DNA of 64,000 bases from Pseudoselenomonas ruminantium (GCF_900113715.1 NZ_FOQK01000011.1:1-64000), one strand, 5' to 3'; shown: positions 47,582 to 57,204, numbered from the stretch's first letter. Program-made: numbers and translations. The notes: generated by a model not told the origin, from the sequence alone.

Positions 47582-48844
47582 TTACTGGTCAATCGATTTC
47601 GTATTCTTCACGTTGCCGACGATGTCGCTCATGCTCATCGCCCGCGTATGCTGCGTGTGGCTCCACTCGTGATTGTTGCGGTTGATGAATCCCAGGAAGA
47701 TGATAGGAATCCACGAATAGATGAATACCGGATAGAGCAGCATGTAAAGCCAGGACTTCCACTTCGCCCGGATCTTGATGAGGATGATCATCGGCAGGAT
47801 GTACTGGCCGAGCATGATAGCCGTCATGATCTGCGACGGCATGAAGTTATAGATGTTCGTATAGAACGGCGGGAAGGCAAGCTGCACATAGCTGATGATG
47901 ACGAAGAACGTCGAGATCATCAGGAAGTGCGGCTGCATGAGGTAGATGCACTCATCCCACATGCGGATGTCCTTGTGCTTCCAGCCAGCCTTGAGCATCT
48001 TCGGGATGAAGCGGTTGCCTACATCGAACTGGCCCTGTGCCCAGCGCTTGCGCTGATTCCAGGACTGCTTGAACGTCAGCGGCTTCTCGTCATAGATGAT
48101 GGCGTCATGCGCCCAGCTCGTCTTGATGCCTTGGGCCATGCACTTCATCGTGAACTCCATATCCTCCGTCAGGCAGGTTGCATTCCAGCCATGCTCCTTG
48201 AGGATATCGGAGGAGAAGCACATGCCCGTGCCGCCAAGGCAGGCCGACAGGCCGATGTTGGATTTCGCCAGATGCGAAATGTAGCAAATGACCCAGAAGG
48301 CAATCGCAAACGTGCCTGCCACCCAGGTATCGTACGGATTCTTGGCATCCATATAGCCCTGGATGACCTTATCGCCCTTGCAGAGGCGATTGTTCATCTC
48401 CATGAGGAACTGCGGATGCACGAGGTTATCCGCATCGAATACGCAGACCGCGTCGTACTGTTTTTCCATCTTGAACAGACGGTCAAACATCCACTCGAGC
48501 GCATAGCCCTTCGACTTCTTCGTCGGATGCGTGCGCGCATGGACGATGGCACCGGCATTTGCGGCAATCTCTGCCGTGTTATCGGTGCAGTTATCAGCAA
48601 TGACATGGATATCATACATATCCTTCGGATAGTTGAGGCCCTGCAGATTCTCGACCAGCTGCCCAATGACGGCATGCTCGTTATGTGCCGCCACGATCAG
48701 CGCGAACGTCTTCTTCGGGGTCTTGATTTTCGTCTCGCCACGCCGCCACATGCCACAGAAACCGATGACAAAGAAATAAAGCGTGAACAGGAAAATCATG
48801 ATCTGCATGGGAACCATGATGATATCAAATGGGAAATTAAACAA
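47582..48844 (-). CDS. Membrane-bound family 2 glycosyltransferase
   Basis: A 420-residue processive-type glycosyltransferase. An N-terminal membrane helix (IIMVPMQIMIFLFTLYFF), the A domain with ALIVAAHNEHAVI and CVFDADNLVHP (DxD), CLTEDMEFTMK and the QRKRWAQGQ motif, then three or four C-terminal helices. This is the layout of cellulose/hyaluronan synthase-like enzymes that make and export a polysaccharide. Last gene of a run with pssA, psd and a WecG-like gene, so it acts in envelope synthesis; the sugar is unknown. Confidence 0.88.
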   Translation of the reverse strand: MFNFPFDIIMVPMQIMIFLFTLYFFVIGFCGMWRRGETKIKTPKKTFALIVAAHNEHAVIGQLVENLQGLNYPKDMYDIHVIADNCTDNTAEIAANAGAIVHARTHPTKKSKGYALEWMFDRLFKMEKQYDAVCVFDADNLVHPQFLMEMNNRLCKGDKVIQGYMDAKNPYDTWVAGTFAIAFWVICYISHLAKSNIGLSACLGGTGMCFSSDILKEHGWNATCLTEDMEFTMKCMAQGIKTSWAHDAIIYDEKPLTFKQSWNQRKRWAQGQFDVGNRFIPKMLKAGWKHKDIRMWDECIYLMQPHFLMISTFFVIISYVQLAFPPFYTNIYNFMPSQIMTAIMLGQYILPMIILIKIRAKWKSWLYMLLYPVFIYSWIPIIFLGFINRNNHEWSHTQHTRAMSMSDIVGNVKNTKSIDQ

Positions 48845-48850
48845 AAATCA

Positions 48851-49561
48851 TCAGCCTTCCTTTGCAAATAATGCAATCAGCGTATTTACGATGCCAGCGG
48901 CTGCATAGGTGCAGAACACGGCCACAGCCAGCGCCGGCAGGATAGCTGCGTGTCCGAGCCAGAGGATGGCTGCAAACATAGCCGCTGCAAAAATCTTCGT
49001 GCCAAGGTAAATCGGCTCACCGCCATCCCCTTTGAAGTTCGGATAGTGGACATGGCTGACCATCAGATAGCCGACAATCGCCATGAGAATCGGATATGCC
49101 ACCCCGAAGCCCAGCGGATCGACACCAAGCAGGACGAACAGCAGCGTCGTCATCGCGACGATATTGCCGCCAGCCGGGATAGCAAGGCCCATGAAGTAGC
49201 CATGCACCACATCAGCATTGACATTGAAACGCGCCAGGCGCCACATGCCGCAGACGGCAAACAAGATGACGACCGCCATGCCCAAAAGCCCATGGTTATG
49301 CAGGACAAAGGCCCAGGCCAAAAAGCCCGGCGCGATGCCGAAGGAGCCTAAATCGCAGAGCGAATCCATCTCCTTGCCCATCTCGCTCGATACGCCAAAA
49401 AAACGAGCCGTGCGCCCGTCAAGGCCATCAGCCACGAGCGCGAGCAGGATGAAAAGCGAGCCCCAGACAAAATCACCACTATACGTAGAAAGAATCGAGC
49501 ACATGCCAAACACAAGGTTCATAGACGTGCAGAGATTCGGTATAAACCGTCGATAATCCAT
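48851..49561 (-). CDS. pssA: CDP-diacylglycerol-serine O-phosphatidyltransferase
   Basis: A 236-residue integral membrane enzyme condensing CDP-diacylglycerol and serine. The CDP-alcohol phosphatidyltransferase motif D-G-x2-D-G-x2-A-R-x8-G-x3-D-x3-D is read as ADGLDGRTARFFGVSSEMGK then EMDSLCD. About seven membrane helices. Its start overlaps the psd stop by one base, coupling the two steps of phosphatidylethanolamine synthesis. Confidence 0.92.
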   Translation of the reverse strand: MDYRRFIPNLCTSMNLVFGMCSILSTYSGDFVWGSLFILLALVADGLDGRTARFFGVSSEMGKEMDSLCDLGSFGIAPGFLAWAFVLHNHGLLGMAVVILFAVCGMWRLARFNVNADVVHGYFMGLAIPAGGNIVAMTTLLFVLLGVDPLGFGVAYPILMAIVGYLMVSHVHYPNFKGDGGEPIYLGTKIFAAAMFAAILWLGHAAILPALAVAVFCTYAAAGIVNTLIALFAKEG

Positions 49562-50193
49562 CAGTCTTTAATCCTCCCGAGAACAGTCTGTCCGCCGGCC
49601 ACCTTCTGGCCGACCTTGACATTGATTTCTACCTTCTTCGGCATGACAACCTCGAGGCAGGAGCCGAACTTGATCATTCCGTACAGCTCGCCCTGCTTGA
49701 GGTCATCATCGAGCGTCACATACGAGACGATGCGGCGCGCCAGAATGCCGGCAATCTGCTTGACACTGATGCGGATGCGTTCATTCTCGATGCCGATGAC
49801 GTGATGCTCATTCTCGAAGCCCACCGTGTCCTTATACGCAGGACGGAAACGGCCGCAGAAATACTTCTGCAGCTTGATCTGCCCATTGATAGGACTGCGG
49901 TTCACATGCACGTTGAACACTGACATGAAGATAACGACCTTCGTGCAGGGTTCCTTGACAAACTCATCCGTCTCCAGCTCGACGATATCCGTTACCGTGC
50001 CATCGGCCGGCGACAGGATTGCCGACTCGTCAAGCTCGATATGACGTTTCGGGTTGCGGAAAAAATAACAGAAATATAGCATCAATACGAAGGGAATCAC
50101 AGCCACATACGGATGCACCGAAAAACCAAGCAGGACGCCCAGTGCCGCACAGCCGAATATGAACGGATACCCTTCCGATATAATAGGAGTCAA
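49561..50193 (-). CDS. psd: Phosphatidylserine decarboxylase (short form)
   Basis: A 210-residue proenzyme of the short, archaeal/Firmicute type. The self-cleavage site that creates the pyruvoyl group is Gly-Ser in MIKFGSCLEVVMP; LSPADGTVTDI and FMSVFNVHVNRSPINGQI are family blocks. Two N-terminal membrane helices. Makes phosphatidylethanolamine from the PssA product. Second gene of the envelope operon. Confidence 0.93.
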   Translation of the reverse strand: MTPIISEGYPFIFGCAALGVLLGFSVHPYVAVIPFVLMLYFCYFFRNPKRHIELDESAILSPADGTVTDIVELETDEFVKEPCTKVVIFMSVFNVHVNRSPINGQIKLQKYFCGRFRPAYKDTVGFENEHHVIGIENERIRISVKQIAGILARRIVSYVTLDDDLKQGELYGMIKFGSCLEVVMPKKVEINVKVGQKVAGGQTVLGRIKD

Positions 50194-50205
50194 GCTCCCA
50201 CCTCC

Positions 50206-50943
50206 TCAAACACGTTTCTTATTTTTTGAAGCATGTACCTTGAGCACGAACTTCGGCAGTGCCAGCAGACGGCCTGCGCGCTTTGGCTGCAAGGCACCGC
50301 GGAACAGCCACTCGAGCTTGGCCTTCTGCATCCAGAGCGGCGCACGCTTCATGACCCCTGCCATGACGTCGAGCGTACCGCCAACCCCGATGGATACAGG
50401 CACACCGAGCTCGTCTCTATGCTGGTAGAGCCACTTCTCCTGCTTGGGCACGCCGAGTGCCGCGAGCAGCAGGTCAGGTTTAGCCGCCTTGATTTCCGCG
50501 ATGATTTCCGGCTCATCGTCCGCCGAAAAATACCCATTGCGTACGCCGACAATCTCAATCCCCGGATAAAGCTCCTCTGCTTTGGCTTTAGCCTTCTCTG
50601 CTACGCCGGGTGCCGAACCGAAAAAGAAAATACGCTGTTTCTTGCCTGGTGCAATGCGCATGAGCTCCTGCGCCAAATCGAAGCCTGCCACACGCTCCGG
50701 CATCTCATAGCCCAGATGATGGGCAGCCCAAACCGTACCAGCACCATCCGGGACCACCAGCGCGGCCTCATTCAAAATATGCCGCAGCTCCTCGTCATGC
50801 GTCGCCCGCATAATCATCTCGGCATTGGCCGTCGCGATAAGGACATTCTTCTTCTCGTCCATGTAATCCTGCACCTGCGCCACGGCCTGCGCCATCGTAA
50901 CAGAATCCACATTCACGCCCAATATATCGATCTTGTCGGACAC
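50206..50943 (-). CDS. WecG/TagA/CpsF-family glycosyltransferase
   Basis: A 245-residue enzyme of the GT26 family: DILGVNVDSVTMAQAVAQVQ at the start, VPDGAGTVWAAHHLG with the catalytic Asp, FFFGSAPGVAEKA and GVGGTLDVMAGVMKRAP. It transfers N-acetylmannosamine-type sugars to lipid carriers in wall polymer or exopolysaccharide synthesis. It heads the operon with psd, pssA and the family 2 glycosyltransferase, tying polysaccharide and phospholipid supply together. Confidence 0.9.
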   Translation of the reverse strand: MSDKIDILGVNVDSVTMAQAVAQVQDYMDEKKNVLIATANAEMIMRATHDEELRHILNEAALVVPDGAGTVWAAHHLGYEMPERVAGFDLAQELMRIAPGKKQRIFFFGSAPGVAEKAKAKAEELYPGIEIVGVRNGYFSADDEPEIIAEIKAAKPDLLLAALGVPKQEKWLYQHRDELGVPVSIGVGGTLDVMAGVMKRAPLWMQKAKLEWLFRGALQPKRAGRLLALPKFVLKVHASKNKKRV

Positions 50944-51017
50944 ACTATTCCCTCCAATAAATCAGAAATACTCATTGAATTAGTGTACTACAAAAGAATA
51001 GTAGCGTCAACCGCGCA

Positions 51018-51566
51018 TCACCCTTTATTGACATACTTCATGCTTTCGATGCTGTCCTTCACATCTTCTTTGGCATCCGCATCGCCCGCATGGTAGAAAT
51101 ACGTGACCACCAGCACCTTCTGCGGGGCTTTGACAGCTACCGCATCGATTTCAAAATCCTTGCCGGCCTTTTGCCCCGTGTAATGGTATTTCTCCAGCGG
51201 GATATCGTGGACACTGATTTCCTCCTGGCCTTGCAGCTCGGCATTCCTGACCTGATACCGCTCCAGTGTCCTGCCGACCCGCTGATCGATAGTCTTATCC
51301 ATCTCTGCCGGCTGTGGCGTGTCAACGTCTTTGCTATGCAGGTCGATGAACATATTGCTGCACTTTGCCTGCGCGACCTGCCAGGCCCCATCATCATACG
51401 GCAACGCCTTGAACTGCTCCGGCATTTCTATCTGCAGTTCCTGCTGCGTCGATACCGTTACCCGCTCCGTCTCGCCAAACAAACTGATTCCCTCCAGCGA
51501 AAGATGGCTGCCCAGCGAACCGAAAAACATAACGATCGAATGAAGAAAGAAATAAACTGACATCAT
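51018..51566 (-). CDS. Exported DcrB-like protein, possible immunity protein A
   Basis: A 182-residue protein beginning MMSVYFFLHSIVMFFGSLGS; an AGGGGG precedes the start at 51566. A hydrophobic start (signal or anchor) is followed by a beta-rich domain ending VTYFYHAGDADAKEDVKDSI. The closing D-x-(I)-x-S-(I) helix parallels the lipoproteins at 51594, 56201 and 57205. These are probably relatives in a family of presumed immunity or adaptor proteins at the 3' end of the injection-effector cluster. Confidence 0.6.
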   Translation of the reverse strand: MMSVYFFLHSIVMFFGSLGSHLSLEGISLFGETERVTVSTQQELQIEMPEQFKALPYDDGAWQVAQAKCSNMFIDLHSKDVDTPQPAEMDKTIDQRVGRTLERYQVRNAELQGQEEISVHDIPLEKYHYTGQKAGKDFEIDAVAVKAPQKVLVVTYFYHAGDADAKEDVKDSIESMKYVNKG

Positions 51567-51593
51567 ATTATATAAGTCCCCCTGTAACAAAAA

Positions 51594-52163
51594 TCACTGT
51601 ACCGTGATTGTCTCAATCGAATTTTCCACCCTGGCCTTAGCAGCATCATTCTTTGGATTGTACTGATAAAGCAGCCACCATACATCCTGCCCCTCCTGGA
51701 ACCCGAGCAGCTGGATTGTACTTTCCTGCCCCTTGGACTTGCTTGTGCATTCAATCGTCTTCACCGTTCTGCCCTGTATTTCCCGGATGCCCTCGCCTTT
51801 GATTGCCATCTCCCCCTTCATCGTGAATACCTCTTGGAAGTTCTCATAGCCAAAGCCGACCTTATCCTCCTTTTTCCGTGTCGTCGCATGAACGACTAAA
51901 GCCCTGACACCATCTCTATCTCCTTTATAGGAATCGATGCGCTCAAATATTCCGCTCTCCGTCTTCGCATGTTTTGCCTCCGGCTCCATCGGCAGCTCCA
52001 TCGAAAACATCTTCCCATCCTTCTGTTCATGCTTAACGGGATACCACAAAGTCGAAAAATCATCCGTCAACTCATGACGAACAAAAAAACTCACATTACC
52101 GCCTTGAAACGCCACAGCCAAAACCATAAACACAAAACCTACTAAATATAAAAGAACCTTCAT
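51594..52163 (-). CDS. Exported DcrB-like protein, possible immunity protein B
   Basis: A 189-residue protein; the start at 52163 (MKVLLYLVGFVFMVLAVAFQ) has AGAAAGGTG upstream, giving a signal anchor. The domain contains MFSMELPMEPEAKHAKTESG and RTVKTIECTSKSKGQESTIQ, and ends WWLLYQYNPKNDAAKARVEN then SIETITVQ, very like the ends of 56201 and 57205 (SIKTIAIR, SMESIAIR). Likely the periplasmic immunity or chaperone type of protein. Confidence 0.62.
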   Translation of the reverse strand: MKVLLYLVGFVFMVLAVAFQGGNVSFFVRHELTDDFSTLWYPVKHEQKDGKMFSMELPMEPEAKHAKTESGIFERIDSYKGDRDGVRALVVHATTRKKEDKVGFGYENFQEVFTMKGEMAIKGEGIREIQGRTVKTIECTSKSKGQESTIQLLGFQEGQDVWWLLYQYNPKNDAAKARVENSIETITVQ

Positions 52164-52194
52164 ACCAAACACCTTTCTGCTTATAGCATTGCCA

Positions 52195-52764
52195 TTATTT
52201 ATTATATTCATTTTCCTTTTCTTCTGTACAATCTCTATCGATAGTCAAATCATGACATGAACATGCGATTTCTTTCGCCAGTTCATTTAGTTTGCGATCG
52301 TTATACGAAAAAGAAATCGACCCCCATACCATATGTCCTTCTAATCCTGTCAGGAACATACAATTATACATACGTTCCAACAAGCCATCATTGATATACT
52401 CAAAATATGCAATTGGCTGATAAACACCGTCTAAAATATCAGCTTCATATACATGCACTCCTGCTGCCATTTTAGGCAAGACGACTTTACAAAGCTCTAC
52501 TTGTTTTTCCATGATAGCAGCATCTATTTTCTCTTCTGCTTTCAACAGACCAAACGAGAACTGTCCTGCATCATCTGCTAACAATACCTGTCCAGGATGA
52601 CTTCCTGGTTGATAAATTTCTCGTACATGTTCAGGCATACTTACAAATGAATCCGGCAATTGCACCGAAAACTTATCATCATAAAACTTTCTTGCCGTGA
52701 AATGATATTTGTGTCCACGAAAAGCAACCTCATATCCGTCAGTATTTACAGATGTTTCTATCAT
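52195..52764 (-). CDS. DcrB/DUF1795-like protein of the effector cluster
   Basis: A 189-residue soluble protein, MIETSVNTDGYEVAFRGHKY. FYDDKFSVQLPDSFVSMPEH and VWGSISFSYNDRKLNELAKE fit the DUF1795/DcrB-like fold often found as adaptor or immunity protein in injection systems. Its start overlaps the pentapeptide gene by 26 bases. No signal peptide, unlike its neighbours. Confidence 0.58.
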   Translation of the reverse strand: MIETSVNTDGYEVAFRGHKYHFTARKFYDDKFSVQLPDSFVSMPEHVREIYQPGSHPGQVLLADDAGQFSFGLLKAEEKIDAAIMEKQVELCKVVLPKMAAGVHVYEADILDGVYQPIAYFEYINDGLLERMYNCMFLTGLEGHMVWGSISFSYNDRKLNELAKEIACSCHDLTIDRDCTEEKENEYNK

Positions 52765-53797
52765 TGTTAGCGCCAGCCTTTCCTATTTCTTGCAATGCTT
52801 TATCATTCATTACACAATCAGTAAGTTTAATACAAGCAAACTCACAATCAACAAATTCTACATCCATCCAATCACAATTCAAAAATTTTGAATCAGCGAA
52901 ACAACAATCCATGAATAACAACGGATATCGGCTATTTTCATCATCTGCCTTCACCGAATGAAACCTGCATGTGTCGAATATGCAATTCACAAAAATGGCT
53001 CCAGTCAGATTTGTTTTTTCGAATTTTGTCAAATGGAAATGACAATCATCAAATATTACATTACGTAAATTTGTTTTACCGAACGTCCATGGCTCAAATA
53101 GGCACTGTCCGAATTTACTGTTTTCTATATCAATCTCGTCTATCTTTTTCATTCGATATCGTTTCTTTGCAAAGGAACGGTATTTCAAATCATCTTCAAG
53201 CAGATTTTCTTTGTCAATATATTTCAGCAAGTCAACTTTAGGACGCAATCGTCCTATTATCTCTTGTTTACCTATATACTCACCATAGGTCACATAGAAT
53301 TCTTCATTTCGCAATATCCCTTCCATAATCTTATCCAAGTCTAGCGCCAGCCATACTTTCATATATTCCCCCAGCACTGCCATTATTTTTCTAACAGTAG
53401 CCGGATAGAAACGACGGAACATTACAGGATGAACAAGTGACCGAATATATTCCCGCTCATCACACAATTCTTCTTCAAATTTTTTCCACAGCTCCATCAT
53501 CCATAGACAATTCAAGCTCGCACTATCCATAAACTGTCCTTGCCTATCGAATGCACTTATATTTATATTCGCATTTCCGCACAGAAAATCTGTGTATGGC
53601 ATCGTACAATGTATCCTTGCCACAGGTCTTTCCAGCGAAACATATAATGTATGAACGAACTGGTAGAACCACTCTATATATTCTGTTTCTAATTTCTGTT
53701 GGTTTTCTATACAATATTCATTAAAGGACAACAATAAATTTTCTTCTAATGGTAAATACCTGTTTTTATAAAATTCCTTGATTGTAAAATTTTTCAT
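52739..53797 (-). CDS. Protein with C-terminal pentapeptide repeats
   Basis: A 352-residue protein. Residues 1-230 are helical and unrecognised (PLEENLLLSFNEYCIENQQK); residues 240-330 form a pentapeptide-repeat helix (TNLRNVIFDDCHFHLTKFEK, TNLTGAIFVNCIFDTCRF). Such proteins appear in T6SS clusters as effectors, adaptors or DNA-mimic protectors. AT-rich. It follows the gene at 53805 by 7 bases. Confidence 0.72.
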   Translation of the reverse strand: MKNFTIKEFYKNRYLPLEENLLLSFNEYCIENQQKLETEYIEWFYQFVHTLYVSLERPVARIHCTMPYTDFLCGNANINISAFDRQGQFMDSASLNCLWMMELWKKFEEELCDEREYIRSLVHPVMFRRFYPATVRKIMAVLGEYMKVWLALDLDKIMEGILRNEEFYVTYGEYIGKQEIIGRLRPKVDLLKYIDKENLLEDDLKYRSFAKKRYRMKKIDEIDIENSKFGQCLFEPWTFGKTNLRNVIFDDCHFHLTKFEKTNLTGAIFVNCIFDTCRFHSVKADDENSRYPLLFMDCCFADSKFLNCDWMDVEFVDCEFACIKLTDCVMNDKALQEIGKAGANNDRNICKY

Positions 53798-53804
53798 TCC
53801 TTAA

Positions 53805-54623
53805 TCACTTTTGCAAACTAGTACTATTTTCTATAGCCTTTTGCGCTGCCTCTCTTTGTTGTTGACGATAGCGGCGTTCGTTATAACGGTAATCAACAAC
53901 TCCTGTTGCACCAATTCTTGCCGCCGCAGCAGGTTTGCTATTCCATATTTTCAGTGATCCCTTTCCTGCACCTACTGCATATTTTCTACCTGCACGCAAG
54001 CCTTTCATCAAACGCGGATGCGTTTTGTCCAAGCCTGCAATCAAATTTCTCCCACCATTTACCCCCTGCATTGCTATTTCCTTTGCTCCCTGGGGGACTT
54101 TTAAGATTCTTCCACTGGTTTTAAACCTTATCAAACGCGCAGCTACAGCCGTTTTATGCGAAGCTAAATTTTTTGCTGTCTCCACCTTTCCTATCGCGCT
54201 TGCAACACGAGTTGTACGTAAAAATTTCACACCTACCTTCATCAGCGGAACAGTGTCTACGGCAGCCATACAAATGCTCCAATTCCTTGCATCGTCATCA
54301 CCTTTTTCAGCAGCTTCTTTTGCTTCATAAAGATCCATTCCTATCATTCCAGCTGTACATATAACTTTAATCGGCACAAAAGGTACAAACGAACCGATAA
54401 AAAAAACTGATTTTGCTAATGCCCTTAGGTCAGCTTTTGTTTGTTCTGCCTGCAATTCTTCAGATGTTTTTGCGCTATTCACATATCTCGGATGATCGTA
54501 TCCTTCCTGATTTATTATTTCCGCTTGTGATACTATTGTCTTAGCCTCAGCACTTATTACCATCTGCGTATCTTGAACAATAAACTTCAATATTTTATCT
54601 GATTTAATCAATAATTCCGACAT
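53805..54623 (-). CDS. Candidate effector with hydrophobic central segment
   Basis: A 272-residue protein starting MSELLIKSDKILKFIVQDTQ; the start at 54623 follows GAGGGCGGCGG. Residues 78-105 are strongly hydrophobic (SVFFIGSFVPFVPIKVICTA), and the C-terminal half is basic. No known catalytic motif is seen. Its place 13 bases after a VgrG-like gene is typical of an effector cargo; a membrane-acting toxin or a basic nuclease-like domain are both possible. No assignment is made. Confidence 0.55.
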   Translation of the reverse strand: MSELLIKSDKILKFIVQDTQMVISAEAKTIVSQAEIINQEGYDHPRYVNSAKTSEELQAEQTKADLRALAKSVFFIGSFVPFVPIKVICTAGMIGMDLYEAKEAAEKGDDDARNWSICMAAVDTVPLMKVGVKFLRTTRVASAIGKVETAKNLASHKTAVAARLIRFKTSGRILKVPQGAKEIAMQGVNGGRNLIAGLDKTHPRLMKGLRAGRKYAVGAGKGSLKIWNSKPAAAARIGATGVVDYRYNERRYRQQQREAAQKAIENSTSLQK

Positions 54624-54636
54624 AGCACCGCCGCCC

Positions 54637-56130
54637 TCATTTTTTCTTCTGCAATACATTCACACTTGCAGACTTAACCGGATATTCATACAATGGACTC
54701 GTCTCACACAAGTATGTCATATCCTTCCCCATCATACTTTGTGATGTTACTAAGTATTGTCGCTTCAACGGCGCTCCATCATCATGCAAATATTGCGAAT
54801 AGCCTTTATTGAATCCCTCCATCAATTTATATGCCTCATCCGTAACATTTCCCGCCTGTGCATCAAGACATATCGACCTACCACTATGAATGACGATATT
54901 TTCCGTCGATACAATATCTACACCATTTTGTACATCCCCAACGATACGCGAAGAATTGTCACCAGTACGACCAGCCACACAAACAGTACTGTCAGGTTGG
55001 AACTGTATCATTTGATTTTCTGATGTAAGATTCCTATTTTCCGGTGTATGATAATCAGGATTCCCACCCAATGTACTTCTATGGCTTCCTAATGCCAATA
55101 ATTCACCGCATTCTTCAAAATAAACATATATCTTGTCTCCTATATCCGGCATAGAATACATATAGTTATTCACTGTATTTTCATGATCAATCCAACGAGC
55201 ATCCTGCACATCTTGATGTTCATCGCAATCAAATCTCACTTTCACCTGTTGCCCCTTCACAGCCATTACTTTCCCTGGAAGATAGCAAGGTCTATTCCAG
55301 TTTTTCCTCTGTTGTTCTACTTTAGGATATAAGCCCTCTTTGTGACGAATCATCAGTTCATTTTCTAAAACGTCTCCCCTAGCACTTATCTTGCTTGCCC
55401 ATATGATTTGTTTATAATTTTTCAACATAACGCTATAGCCTGCACTTGGCTGCAAATCATATGTCTTGAGTTTTACGCCTGAAAACTCTTCCACAAAAGT
55501 TTTTGGCCTGGTATTTTCTTGTCGACGCATCACATCTAAATATGACAAACAAATGCCATGTAAATTCTCCGACGAGTCATGCTGGTATTCCTCAAAGGGA
55601 ACAAAGCCTAAACCAATCCGGATTGTGGCCGCACCACTATCACAACAAATACTTTTGCCGAGGCTCTCACATAACCTGCGTAAGAACGCCCAATCTGTCT
55701 CGCCATGCTGATACAGCATGCGTGATACCTGCACCTCTTCCTCTACTTTTATTTCGGCATTATATTCAGTTGCAATCTTACGCGCAACATCGCCTAATGT
55801 CTTATTTACCGATTGAAAAGTTCTGCTTTTCTTTTTGATATCCATTTTTTTCGAAACGGAATATAACTCCAAAGCTACTTCTCTCCTACCACTGCATTCG
55901 TAAAGATTTATTTCTGTTACCACCCCTGCAAATATCGACTTCCTACCTGCATATATTTTTACTTCTTGATTTTGATAGGACAAAAGCGGCTTCAAATCTT
56001 CGGTCTCCGCTATTTCCAAACGAATCTCAACCCGTCCATGGTTCCCCACTTGAGTCTGTATAGATAAGTCAATTACCTTTGACGATATAAAGCCAGCAAT
56101 ATGAAGATCACTTAAAGTTACTGTTTCCAT
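54637..56130 (-). CDS. VgrG-like spike protein 3 with C-terminal extension
   Basis: A 497-residue spike of the phage gp27/gp5 type. The N-terminal gp27-like part begins METVTLSDLHIAGFISSKVI; residues 280-350 are the OB/gp5 region (GKVMAVKGQQVKVRFDCDEH, SMPDIGDKIYVYFEECGE). The usual beta-helix is short, and the last 70 residues (LDAQAGNVTDEAYKLMEGFN onwards) are an extra segment, probably an effector-docking region. AT-rich and diverged from the two other VgrG-like genes here. Confidence 0.8.
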   Translation of the reverse strand: METVTLSDLHIAGFISSKVIDLSIQTQVGNHGRVEIRLEIAETEDLKPLLSYQNQEVKIYAGRKSIFAGVVTEINLYECSGRREVALELYSVSKKMDIKKKSRTFQSVNKTLGDVARKIATEYNAEIKVEEEVQVSRMLYQHGETDWAFLRRLCESLGKSICCDSGAATIRIGLGFVPFEEYQHDSSENLHGICLSYLDVMRRQENTRPKTFVEEFSGVKLKTYDLQPSAGYSVMLKNYKQIIWASKISARGDVLENELMIRHKEGLYPKVEQQRKNWNRPCYLPGKVMAVKGQQVKVRFDCDEHQDVQDARWIDHENTVNNYMYSMPDIGDKIYVYFEECGELLALGSHRSTLGGNPDYHTPENRNLTSENQMIQFQPDSTVCVAGRTGDNSSRIVGDVQNGVDIVSTENIVIHSGRSICLDAQAGNVTDEAYKLMEGFNKGYSQYLHDDGAPLKRQYLVTSQSMMGKDMTYLCETSPLYEYPVKSASVNVLQKKK

Positions 56131-56200
56131 AGATGTCTCCTTTAATGGATTGGTATCGTATCATACCCGCAACATTTATGATTATAATGATGAATACATC

Positions 56201-56776
56201 TTAACGTATTGCTATTGTTTTTATGGATTTTTTTACAATATCTTCCATTTCTTTATCTCCTTCCTTATACGAATATACAATCGTCCAATATTCACTCCCG
56301 GACTGGACACCTAATCCTTCTATTATGTATGGTTCATCATCAATTATTTTTATTTTTGCATATGTTGCTTTTTTTCCATCAACCTCTTTTTCTTCTGTTT
56401 TTTCTAGTTTGAGATTCATTCTATCAGAATCTTCAAAATCAGCCGAAAAAGTTTTTACATCGAAATTTATTTTCGTATATTTATCCATCACCGCTATATG
56501 ATCTAAGCTTACAAAAATTCGTTTAGATTCATATCGATACCAATAATTATTGTTTGTGTATTTATCGGACTTAAACTCGCCATGTTCATTTAACGAAAAT
56601 GGTAAATCTACATAGAATTTACCTTCATTATCTTGAGGTATCGATATTGTTTGCCAAGATTTTTCAGTTGAATTTATCTTACTACCAGAAGCCACATTTG
56701 TATCATTATCTCCGAAACATCCTGTAGTCCCTACTATAAGTAGCATCAATATATACATAAAAAAAATCTTTTTCAT
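56201..56776 (-). CDS. Lipoprotein, presumed immunity protein D
   Basis: A 191-residue lipoprotein starting MKKIFFMYILMLLIVGTTGC (lipobox VGTTGC, Cys20). The body (FYVDLPFSLNEHGEFKSDKY, INFDVKTFSADFEDSDRMNL) and end KKSIKTIAIR are paralogous to the lipoprotein at 57205. It sits directly after a truncated PAAR-like toxin start, so it is an orphan: its own toxin is gone. It would protect in the periplasm or anchor at the outer membrane. Confidence 0.7.
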   Translation of the reverse strand: MKKIFFMYILMLLIVGTTGCFGDNDTNVASGSKINSTEKSWQTISIPQDNEGKFYVDLPFSLNEHGEFKSDKYTNNNYWYRYESKRIFVSLDHIAVMDKYTKINFDVKTFSADFEDSDRMNLKLEKTEEKEVDGKKATYAKIKIIDDEPYIIEGLGVQSGSEYWTIVYSYKEGDKEMEDIVKKSIKTIAIR

Positions 56777-56777
56777 A

Positions 56778-57089
56778 CAGAGTTTCTCCATCCTGCCATG
56801 CTTCATTCAGTATGAGGTAGCATGTCCTGCCGGCATACTTGTCCGTATCTATCGTGACATTACCGTGCTGTTGCAATAACCTTCTTACCTCTTGGGCATC
56901 CGCTTTACATCGCCCATATCCTTTGATATTTTCTGGATATTTATGATCATTAGCATCCAACGCAGGTTGTCGATCTTTCTGATTGATGACGCCATGTGAA
57001 TGCTCTAAAAATACTTTTTGTTTTGCCGTGATGCAATCACAATAAGTATATTGCGTAGCCATGGACATATAATTTCCCTTTGACGACAT
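56778..57089 (-). pseudogene. Truncated DUF4280 PAAR-like protein (N-terminal part only)
   Basis: The first about 100 residues are nearly identical to the intact gene at 58746 (MSSKGNYMSMATQYTYCDC, NIKGYGRCKADAQEVRRLLQ, CYLILNEAWQDGETL). Homology then ends abruptly and the frame runs out of register into the lipoprotein gene. Just upstream (57092-57150) a scrap resembling the VgrG 3' end, ending NMGGN-stop, matches VIMGGD-stop at 58749. The block is a partial copy of the VgrG-PAAR junction left by module exchange. Confidence 0.78.
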
Positions 57090-57204
57090 TTTCAGTTACC
57101 CCCCATATTACCAGAATGTATCCCTATGCATTCTGCTATAAATGGCTCAATTTCCATATCACTATCATATCCACAATATTTATGATTATAACGATGAATA
57201 CATT

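Noticed and set aside
47648-48871. 407-residue plus-strand frame opposite the glycosyltransferase
   Set aside because: Shadow of a clear family 2 glycosyltransferase; no ribosome site and His/Arg/Asp-rich composition.
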